Origin: Clavulina sp. PMI_390
Taxonomy: Eukaryota; Basidiomycota; Agaricomycetes; Cantharellales; Hydnaceae
Direction: 5' to 3'
Length of the DNA: 64,000 nt
Assembly (NCBI GenBank): GCA_015039315.1
Contig: WIDE01000053.1
Location: 156,429-220,428, forward strand
The position numbers and the translations under genes were made by a program. The notes beneath the pieces are model-generated. The model did not search any database. It had not been told where the DNA came from and saw nothing but the letters and a program-made list of their open reading frames with translations. This document shows positions 24,077 through 35,300 of this stretch, in pieces (position 1 is the first letter of the stretch; the number at the start of each line of letters is the position of its first letter).

Positions 24077-27000
24077 CAGGGGCACAACGAGTGATGAAGA
24101 GGGGAGGGGAGGGGGAAAGAGAGAGGAAGGGGGGCGAGAGTGAGGGGAGGAAAAGCGTTATAGCTCGAGTGTCCCGAGTTTGGAGGTATATGAATAACTC
24201 ATGTTGACAGGCCAAAAAAGCTGGTTATGTTGTCAATCGCGGCCAGTTCACAGTACATCGAGTTAGTCGCGAATCTTATCACCATTCGGTTACGAGTGTC
24301 CAGAAGCGGCGTTTCCCACAGTATTTTTCGAGATTGTTGTATTTTTGCGCGGTTTTTACCGCCACAGAGGAGTTGGGCTCACAGAAAAGAGATGAAATGC
24401 ATACACAGGGACAAACAAGCTAATTAAACCCTATCTATCTAACCTTCCCACGAGCCCCTATAGCTAGCCCCCGACTACTGATATTTCTACCTGCAAAACT
24501 TATTCCACTAGCCACTTCTTATGTCTGATACCGAGCTTCGACGAGGAGGCGGAGGTTATTTCCTCGAGATCGAAGATCTTCTGAACGTTTACATCTTGAG
24601 CCACGCAGAGTGGAGCGCCACAACTGTTTGCAAAAGGAAAGTGGTCAATCGCAAAATGTCTGACTGTATTCTAGATCGAGACGGCCTTTATGAACCTCGT
24701 AATGATCGTTGCCAAGATCAACGTCACGGCGGCGGCTTAATCGATGCCATCCTAGAGTGCTGCATCAGAGACCGCGAGAACGGAGGTACCGCGAGCAGCC
24801 GCCGGATAGCGTAGAACGTCCTAGACTTGGAGCGTTGCTTGCTATATTGCGTGTGTCCGGTGTCTGAGGAATTCGCTTCCCTCCATTTATCCGCGTGAAA
24901 GTTCGCTTGATAACTCGGCTTCTATACATTCAACGTCACTATTCGCGGATGCGCAAGATGTGGAAAAAGACATGTTGTTTTTCTAGCGCCCATGGGGGAT
25001 CGACGTATCCCTCGGCCTGAACTCCCCGTTTTTCAACACTCATCCTTGCCCTGCTGACCATGAGCATTGCGAACAGAAGGCGGCCACGTTGCGCAGCGTG
25101 TAATTCAATGGCTCTGAACACCATGACCAACCGTAATAATTCGGGCCGTGTCAACGAACAAAAATGCAGATGATCGCCCTCAATACACAGCTCATCTACC
25201 AAAAGCAAACGGAAGACACCGGGCCCATCGAGGCTGGGCCTCGGCCTCGAAATCCGAAGTGCCTCGCCAGGCACGACGTTTTCCATTAGATTGATCTCGC
25301 GCCGTAAATCTTTTGCGCCCTTTTGTTTCGTGTGCCTGAGGATCCAAGAAAAGGGTTGTCTCAATGAGCATGGAAATACCGCTATTCCCGCTTTGAAGGG
25401 TCGATAGACTTCCTACTCCAAAATATGTTATACCTTCTCTGGCTCAACACCGCATGTACCCACCCACCACGAGAGAGCTCGACCTTATCGGACAATGGTT
25501 CTGCTTTTCTATAGAATTCTGAACGACAAATCGGTTCGGAGGTGACCACCTGGGCCGTGTCCGCTTTATCTTGGCGCAGCAGCAGAAAGACGAGGTGTCA
25601 GCAGATGCAAGTGATCGCGCAGTTGGAGCAGCTGGCAACCTGATAGGCATGTATTTCATCCCTGCGCGCTCCATGCGAATCTGTCGCTCTCCCCCAGACC
25701 ACGGTACGCCCCGGGGTCCCAGGGGGTCTTTCCCGCTTGGGCATAAACGAAGCAAAAACGCCATTCTCGTCAGCTTGCGAGCCGGAACGGGCCATTGTGA
25801 CGATGGTGGACAAATCATCGGCGATCCGCACGTATTCCCAGACTTTGCGGACCAGCCATTTTTGGACGATCGACAGGGTCCATTCGTTGGATCTGCTTGC
25901 TGCCTCAGCCACCAAGCCGTTTCGCTACAAAATTCTTCAATATGTGCTCATTTGGACGTGGGGTCGATCGAGAAGATCTTCTACCAATTGAATTTTGCTT
26001 TCTAAGCGCGCGGATCGAATCATCCGACAATGAGAAAAGTATGACGCAGCCTCTCATAAAGAGGTGTAGCACGGTCCCGAGCATCATTTGCAAGAGTCTC
26101 CCTCCTCGATGAGGCAACTGGTGTTTTGTTGTGAGGTCATGAAACAAGATGAGGCGCACAATGCTCGCACCCCTGATGGCAACAGCTCGGGTCCCCGCAA
26201 ACAATGATAGCAGGCCTCTTGCTATACGTTATCTTACTAGGGACTTGCCTAATCAGAGGGGAGTTGATAAGACGGCAGAAGCGCGTCAAATAAAAACGAC
26301 TGAGTTTGTGAAGCAGTGAGTCTAAGCACTGACAAATGCACTAACACCAGCTTCCAATATCGTCATTGCGCTGAAATGATAAAGGAACCCAGTATCAGTC
26401 ACTGCAATGCTGCTCACTTTCCGCACCGGAAGTACGGCGGGGAGCGGAGAGGATTGGCGAAGCCTCTCAGGAGACATATCAAAACGGCGCGCCGCCTTGC
26501 GATTCTATTCTCGGGTTCGACCTCTCATTTCCCCATCCGCGGGACAGCAACGAATCCGCGTTTTCCGACGATTCCTGAAGCTCCCACCCACTGCCTCCCC
26601 AACGCCATGCCCGCATATCCGCATATGCGGCAACATCTCGACGACCCTGCGAGCGACGAGCAAGCACCGCGTCGGCTTCGAATCCGGGTGCCGGCACACG
26701 ATTCACCAGTGGACGATCCGATATTTCGCGTCATTGCCAGTTGCCCCTGAGAGGGAGGATAGACGGTATCAAAATGACAACTGAACAACCCAATCAAGAT
26801 CTCATTGATTAAGACTTCCGATCATGTTCTAGACCCAGATCTTATTCTTCATCCTCTAATCCTCAACAAGTCTTGAAAAATCCTCCTTCGATTCGCATTT
26901 CGGCGGGAACTAGCAAAAGGATCATTATTACCCAGATGGCGTCCAAGTTCCCGCCAGGGATAAGAAGAAGGCTCTACCATCACAAATCGGCAAAAGGGAA

Positions 27001-29390
27001 TTGGGTGCACAAGCTCACCAAAGGGATCACATTCATATCAAATAACCCTCAGACGCGCTTTTGGTGACCATGCTGTATTCGGACGTGAGTGTACGACAAC
27101 CCCCACAGGCGGACGTCATGGCCCTATGAACCCGCTTTCAAACGGAAACGGAGCATGATGGCGGATCTGACAAGGAGCACGAAATTCTGATCTAGCAAAT
27201 TTTAGCAGTCATGATAACGCGCTTGAGCAGTAGTGAAATTTGTTCAGGGGAAATGCTTGTAGAAGGCGACATAGAATCGAAGTTCTGCTACCAATAGGCG
27301 TCCTGTGTGGCCCAACCGAATCCAGAGTGAACCATCAGCAACAGTTATCAATGGCTTGTAGCGCACAAAGTGTGCGCCCTCTCCCTCCCAAACCATGTAA
27401 CACGCCTGCTTCGTTAGTCTTAAGATTGTCATGAAGCGGCCAGTTTCGCATAGTAGAGCGCGCAAGACCCGCGTGATATCGCGTTGACAGCGCGTTCCAA
27501 CAGGGTTACTACGATGTATCTCGCCCCTCTCAAATGCGCAAGCGGGTTGGCCACCTATCGCATTTCGTATCGTATCGTTTTTCCTGGATGCATTGCAACT
27601 GGGATTGTCCGCCAAGGCATGATGTCCCCGACGAGGGTTCGATTCTTCGTGTGGGACTTCGGTTTTTACGTCTTATGCCCAGTGGAACTACCCAGGAGGC
27701 CCAGTAAAGGATATTGGATCAGCGGATTTGAATTATATATATAGTGACAAAGGTCCCTGCCAAGCCTTTTTTTTAGTGAATCTCTCTTGGACCACTCGAG
27801 CACAGAAAACAACAGGACAGGGAAGAGCCATCTGGGAGCGTCCATGGTGGGCCCAGACTCCCCTTGCTTCTGTTGGCCATGTTGTCTTTTAGCATATTGA
27901 AGCTCTGTCTTCGTTTTACATGAAGCGCGCGTGACGTCCAGTCGACGAACAGTGGCTTGCTACACTGGAACAGGGATGTAGGATGTTGAGGGAAACGACC
28001 AACTCTCAACCTAGCTAGCGCTCATCGCGTCAATACAATGATCCGTTGCGGCTTCCCCGCTATGATAGCTGTCTGCTTTGAGGGAGCAGGTCAGAGGACC
28101 ACGACTATCGCGTGTAAATGTTCGGCCACATCGCATCCCCATTCAGTTGTTGGCTCTGAAGCGGCACCACCACTGATATGGATAAGATGCACCACTCTGC
28201 AACCAACAAACTGAACAGAGAGCGTGGGCGCACGATTGCCTCGAGGCTGATATTCAATAATCCAGAACTAGAACGAGCTCAAAGCATGAAAGAAATGCAT
28301 CCGATCCAGGCACCGTCGTCCTTTCGCACCATACCATGTCGGCTTACCCGGCGAAAAGATCAGTCTAGCCTTATTCGATTTCGGCGAACGACGAAAAAGC
28401 AAGTTCTCCCCGCGGGGATACGGCGACAATGCGTAGCGGAGAAAGGAATCTATCATGCTATCATCCCAAGTTTTCCAATAATTCGCCCAATCCGTACCGC
28501 CAAGGTATGAATCCGATCCTGTCGGGCAAACGTGCAATCACAGGCTACGCCAAACGACACCGCAGCACGAAGGACCGTGCCTTTGCGATCCCCCTATCTG
28601 GGCGGCAAGGCAAACAGCGGAGCTGGGTCAACTGACCCACCAAAAACGACCAATAGAGGAGTGATGGGGATGTCGATCCCGGTATCGATCAGATTCACCC
28701 CATCTGTCTGTAAAGGCTTCTCGGTTCGGAGTTCAGAATTCTACGCGGCTCGCCGCTCCAACAGCATTCATGGTTGTCTAACTCTGAATTCCTCTAGTTA
28801 GGGGCCGCGGCAGTGATCGACGCACAATTGGATTTAGCAATCACTGCATGATAATGAGATTTCACGACAGCCAATCAGCTTTCAAAGATTAGCAGTGGCC
28901 AGCCCACGTTTCTGATCGGCATCTTGGATGCCCGCACAGTCATGTTTGTCAACCCTGAAAAATGTTCTTCGCTTGCCATTCGGAAGTTGCGTCCCTAAAT
29001 CAGGGCCCAAGATTTCCAAGGCGAAAGCAATGTCGACTACTGTGGGCAAGTGCAAAGAGGAATCGGTATATCGGCAGTGGTAGCTGGAGAACCGTAAAAG
29101 AGCATGGGACACGGCAAAGCCAGACTTCCGCGCGGAAGGTAGTCGTCCGAGAAGGAAATTAGCAATGTCTCGCAGATCATGAAGCAGTGAATCGCAAACA
29201 CGAAAACTCATTACTGCCACCAGCTTCCGAGAGCCTCTCTAACTCGTGGCGCATTGAGTGAGCCGAGGCAATACCACTGACTATTAGCACACAGGCAACC
29301 GGCGATGAAGACTCGTTTCTCAAGAACAGTAGAAATTCGGCACGCCAAACCTGGGCAATCTGCAGATTCTATTTCCGGTCCTTTCCACCT
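24077..29390. other. Upstream module of unit 2, no supported genes
   Basis: About 5.3 kb with homology to the upstream modules of units 1 and 3. Open frames exist, for example 141 codons at 24939-25364 (-) and 123 codons at 27244-27615 (-). The first is broken by stops in unit 1, and the second lies in sequence absent from unit 1. The part at 28880-29160 matches about 36890-37060 in unit 3, where a - frame keeps a PNGK..DKH pattern. I do not recognise a family, and I treat the region as decayed or non-coding. Confidence 0.4.
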
Positions 29391-32300
29391 ATATCAATCG
29401 AAGGAAACACGGAAAAAGAGTAGTGGCAAGTCCAACAGATGAGCCAAAGCGAGAGGAGTCCTTGTAAGAGCTAGGCCATGGGGCGGGGCCGGGTACAATC
29501 CAACGAAGAAAATCGAAAAGAGGAACTCGAGGAACATGGAAGTATACGATCAAGCGTGAGATTGAAATTGAAATTGAGGGAAGGGAGGTCGAGTGCAAGG
29601 AGAGTGGGAATGGTAGCAGAACTATCAGCGTTTCGTGTGCGGAAGCAGAGGATGAGCGATTTGAAAAGGGGCGTAAAGGAGCGTGTCTAGAAGGATAAAA
29701 ATGAGATAAGAGCAAGCAATGGCAAAATTGGGACTGTAGAAACGTGCTGGATTCGTTTCATGACGACGGTGACCTCTGATGACCATGGATACATACGAAA
29801 GCGCTCCTCCGCATGGGACACAACACAGGTTGGGGACCACATGGAGGAGATAATATATGAACTTGAGGCGGTATATCTGGCGAAAGCAAGTGACTGAGGG
29901 GTATTGGGAGCGCAGTGGTTTTACAAGGTTGTACAATAAAGAGGAATAAAAGGTGCATCCTAGGAAGACAGCAAGTTAATATTCATCTTATTTTCTGGGG
30001 GATCGTAATGCAGCAAAGCGTTACCAGTCAAATGCAATGAGCAAAGCCAACGCATCTATCATCACATCTCGGTGTGGGAAAGCCTGATTGTAGAAGGTGG
30101 GTCAAAGATGGGCATTGGAGGGCACACTTTGGTCCAGGGCGTGTGAGGGAGGGAGAGATGAAGGTAGGCTCTAAGAGTGAGCACAGAAGAGTGGGTTAGT
30201 CAACGACCACTGGTTCAGGAGCAAATGACGAACGATTACTGTCAGAACAAACGGCCTCAATCGTTCCTCCGTCACGGAGTTAGCGAGCAGTGGGACTTCG
30301 CACCAGTGGAGACCGAAGTCTCGTCCATGACGAAAAATCAAGAACGAGTCATCTTCGTGGCGAGCTGCGTCACCGCGACGAAAAAGGAACAAAGAAAACG
30401 GGAGATGACAAAGATGTGGATGCTCGCTCGAAAGGATGGGTGACAAACTGGACGCAAAGAGGAAAGGGGAACAAGTAGAAGAAGGGTGAGTGGTGAGGAA
30501 TTATGGGGGGAGGTGGCAGCATCAGACTCATGGGAAGGGAGCAAAACTCCCGCCCTGAACCGTCGACTGCCAAATAATCTAACTAGTTGATACAGTAATA
30601 AATTTAACGGCGAGCAGAGCAAGCCAAAGAGGTCGTCAAGAGGGTCGTCGGAATGAATAGCGAGTCCAAGAAATGTGATGATTTTCTTTGGGTGGGGATA
30701 GATAAGAGGTGAGATGCTGGCGCGCCGTCGTCAAGCATGAGCCTCGTTGTTTCCTTCGAAGACTAGATTAAGTCAGAGCAGTGAGATATAGGCAAGAGAA
30801 GCGCCGTAGGACGCCTTCGTCCTCCCCCGCCCAGCAAGTGATCAAGCAATCAGTGACGAACCTTAAGCCAGCAAAACGGGTCGCCCGTCCATGCAATCAA
30901 TCCAATCGGGCTCATAAACTCGTCCTACTGACCGACCAGCCTTTAACGCCTCCCGCTGCGTGCGATCTTGCCTGTCCCAGACGGAACACATGAGCTCCTG
31001 AGCGGTCTGCACATTACCCAGCACCTCGCGGCCCTCAATCGCACCGAAGCGCTCCACAAACCATGCACGATCCGCAGCGTCTTGTGCCGCAGAGCCAATG
31101 ACGCAAAGTGGCCACACAATGCTACGGTCCGCATCGTTCGCGGGGATGCAGTTGAGAACACGTGCACCCCAACTCGCGGCATGCTCGAGGTTCATTACAC
31201 TCGCCAGGGGGGTGAATGGTGAATTGTCAACCATTTGGGAGTATTCGAGAATGATGGCCTGGAGGTGCACGTTGCCTGCCATGCAGAATGCATGCGTCAC
31301 GTCCTTGACGGAGTGTACATGCTCTGACCAGCGGGTAAAGGAAGCAGCAGGGATATCCATGGAGTCGAAAAGCGGTGGGTAGGATCCCTCGGTGAACTCG
31401 GAGTTTGTCGTAGAGGATGACCGAGGGAACCCGGTCGAGTACGCCATGAGAGGAGTGTCCATTTCGTAGTATGAAGCACCAGGAGGACTCGGCAATGAAC
31501 TCGAAGGGGTGTTTGGGGAAACGACGCCAGCAACTGGGGCGCAAACTGGAAGATCTGAAGGTGTGAACACGTTCTTAATCGCTCGGATGTACGGTATTAG
31601 TTGCTTGATATTCAACTGCACTCCTGAACGAACGAGAGAAGCGAGCGACGCTGTTTGGGCTAACACCAACATCACACGGTTCGTGCAACCCATCACAGTT
31701 GGCATCTGAACCGGGCTCTCACTAGCGAGGATTTCCCAGACTAGATCCTTGAGTACAAGGGGTCGACGCTGGGCGAGAGCTCCCAGTATGTCGTACCACA
31801 CCACAATACCCACGAATGCCACCGCAGCAGGGCCGAACGTTCCTAAATGAGAGTGGGCAAGGAGCTGCTCTGTCAATGGCTGCATAGATGAGGCAGGACA
31901 GCGAAACCTACCATTTGCAACGTCATACCAGTTGTGAATGACCCAGCTGCAAGCGATATCGAGCTGTCCCTTCCACCCCGCTCTTCCACCGAGGAGTAAC
32001 GAGAAGTCCACACCTGGATGTACTCTACCGTTAGCGCCGTGTAGCAGTAAACCCAGACCTGGGGATGGCGCACCAAACACGGCGTTCACAAGGACACTGG
32101 CATCAATAGACCGAGTTAATAGGAACTGTTGGAGGTGGCAAGCGACCGCGGCTTGATACTCAATGACGTCTGCCACAGCATCGCGAGATCGATTTTCGAA
32201 ACCAGACTGTGCTACGGCCCACAGGTCTACGTAGCCGATATTATTTAATGTCAGCGTGGGAGTCTCGTCATAGGGGCATGAGGTCTGGTGATACGCACTG

Positions 32301-35300
32301 GAAGCACTGAAGGAAGCCTGCAAGATGCAATCACTTCCCCCGCGTCTCAAGAGGCTGGCAACATCATGAGGGGTGAGCTGGGTTTGGTATCGATGGGAAA
32401 ACGGATGAACGACGTGAGCCCAGATGGTGAAAAGGTTCGAAAATGCTGCAGTGAGATCGGCGGAATGACCTTCGAGTTCAACAGGAGGGTCGTTGGGTAG
32501 TGAGTGCGGCGGTGGAGGGTGAGCAGTAGAGTAGACTGGAGCAATCGAATGATGGGGGGTAGTGAAGGTGACTGGAGCTTGTGCTTGTGCTCGCGAGCCC
32601 GATGGTAAAGTGATTTCTAGATCGTAATTATCAAACATGCCAGATGGTGGCTCCGAGTTTGTCCAGAGCTGATCCTCAGGGGCGAAAGAGATGCTAGTGG
32701 TAGCTGCTGGTACTTTGGCAGTTGCAAGAGATTTGTGATACTGTCCATGCATGTCAGGGGCGACGGGTTTCAGGTGAGTAGCATTGACTAAGGTGGGAGC
32801 GGCCGCGGGTTCAAGGTACGTCTCCAATATCGATTGCTCAATGAGCAGCGACAAAGCTGGCATATTGTTGTCGGGGACAGCATCAAACTCGCGGGCGTGA
32901 AGGGTGGGGGAGGAGATGATCGAAGGGGGGTCCAGGGGATCGTTCACGAAGGTGATGGTGACTGCGTCGTGGGATTCCTCCAAGCAAGGGGAAGAAGGAG
33001 TGGGCGTGCAAGCGGGTCTCGCATGAAGGATAGCTGGGCTTACCGCTAATTCGTCGGCGGAGGGTGAAGGACTTGACTCGGTGTCGGTAATCTGAAAGAG
33101 GTTGTTCATGTTGAGATCGTGATGGTCATAAAGACGCGTGTGAGTTTCGGTGGGAAAGGGAGAGACGAAGTCGGTGTTCTGATAAAACTGTCGGAGAGAT
33201 AGAAGGGCTGAGGACAGGGAGGAAAGGGTAGGTAAGGGATGTGCAACACGGAGGGAAGTAGAGAATGACGACAGACGCTTTTGGTACGTATTCACGTTCA
33301 ACTCGTTGTGTTCCTTGATGGCGACCTTCATCTTCTCCAGCATTGTTTTCTTCTAGATATGGTAAGCGGGAATAAGAGACGTATGACATATACTGCAACA
33401 CGTGTGGTGGAGCGAACAGCGGTTACCTTCATGAATACAGGTCGCTGGTCTCCCCAGCCTAAACACTCCACTCTGAGACGAATACATTCATCACAGGGGC
33501 GCGCGACAAGTTGTGGTGATGCATTGGGGTCATACTTGTTCGTGCAGCCCTTGCGACGAGCTCTGTCGCGAGCGTTAGTCAGTCTGAGGCTGCTGCAGTA
33601 ATCGAGAGAGAGCATGCCCACCGACAGGTCAGACAGCTATGGCGCTGGCGTGGTCTGTTACGAGGATTGCCTTTGCGAGCCGTGTCAGAGTCATCGGTAC
33701 TGTCGCAATCGTGATCATATGGCTTCACAGCAGCAGGCCGTTTGGTGCGGCGTGGAGAGTAGGTGGGGTCTTTTGTCATCAGGGTACAACGAGGATACAA
33801 ATTGGAAAGAGAGTGAGAAAGGGGGGAGATGAGAAGGGGGGGACGAAAGGAGGGAGTGAGTTTTGTTCGGACGCTCAAGTCTTATATGGGACCGATGACA
33901 GGATGACAACCAGCTAGTGTATTCGGCCGCAGCAGACTTCCGGAGGGTTTTGATTCCTCACTCATTATATCACTTAGGGGAAACAAGAGATAGAGCGAGG
34001 TGCTTTGAAGTGTTTGCGATTTCCTGGCATTTCTTACGATTTTTTTTGCCGGCGGCAGGCGAGACCCTGAATGCACAAGCAAACAAACCAACACTAATTG
34101 AACCCTGTCAGCCGAATTCATTGTCATTCATTGTTATTCCTCTGAATCAACTATTCCCACGGCTCGCCACCCCCTTCACTTGCTCTTGGGTTCTGTCCAC
34201 AACTCAATCCACCCCCGCAGTTCTTATGAGGGACACCGAGTCTCGACGGCGAGGCCGGGTTCAGTTCCTCCGACTCGGGCTTCGGAGGCTTTACGTCTCA
34301 GTGCCTGAGTGGGGCAAAACGAAATGGTGAATCGTTATGAATAATGGGTAAATGGCCTTTCTCCCATAGAAAAATGTAGATCAATGCCAAGAAATTTCCC
34401 CTTTTTTTACCCTCAAGCTCTCGCAGCCCCCCATCTAGGAGCTTAGAAGTCGCAACAACCATTGCACTAGAAGCCGCCGGATGACGGCGATCAGAATCTT
34501 GCTTCTTTTTACCAGCATGATACCCCGCGCCCCAGGATCGCATTGGTTCTCTATGACGCGCGTGACACCGATCAGTCGATACCTTTGCGCGGATCCCTCT
34601 GATTGACGTTTACGGAGATAACAACTTGTTTGTAGCTCCCATCTGTCAATTCAGATGTATATTCTTTCCCGATAGGCTAGCTACCCTGATCTCCACTGAT
34701 CACTGGAGGTCCACTCACCACGAGTTCTCTGTGTCGAAGGTCGGACATACTATTCGCCCCAGAACCCATTTAATGGCTCTGGGGAGATAATACACTGCAG
34801 CTGATTGGGTACAATTGTTGCCTCGAGGATTGCTTTTCCACAAAGGATCCTCGTACTCGATCACACCGGGTCGAGATCAGGCACGAAAACACACTTCTCC
34901 TTTGTGTACGTACGTTCAGGCAGTAAATCAGCGGATGCATTCTCCGATCTCACCTGATTTGGTCGTGCGCACGAAAAAGGGACTCTTCTCGCAAGCGCAC
35001 GGGGATAGCAGCCTGGCGGGGAAAGACCCTATCACCGACCAGAGAGAAAGTGATAAACATTTGTTCTGGAGTGGGCTAAGCGTCATGCCATCCTTATCCA
35101 CTCACTTGAAGAACTCCGACGTCGTCGGGCAAGCTTCCGCTCCCATGCGATGTGTCTACTCGGCACGGATGGTCCTGCTCGCCGACGCCGCTCAATCCAA
35201 GGAAGACTAAACAAGCACCATCCCGCGCACGGAGTAAGGGCAAGCTGCTTCCCCCTCTCCAAGCAAGTTCGGGTGCGCTCCAGGCCCACTCTGCAGTTCT

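Larger units (their letters stand above)
19491..29390. repeat. Tandem segmental duplication, unit 2 (contains TF4)
   Basis: Second direct repeat. It aligns with unit 1 through the 3' flank (19491-21092), the regulator TF4 (21093-24076) and the upstream module (about 24180-29250). It is longer than the other units, because roughly 0.9 kb at about 27085-28060 has no counterpart in unit 1. The distance between the start codons of TF3 and TF4 is 8.8 kb. Boundaries are approximate. Confidence 0.65.

Noticed and set aside
24939..25364. 141-codon - strand frame in the upstream module of unit 2
   Set aside because: The equivalent frame in unit 1 (about 16170-16450) has several stops, and no family is recognisable.
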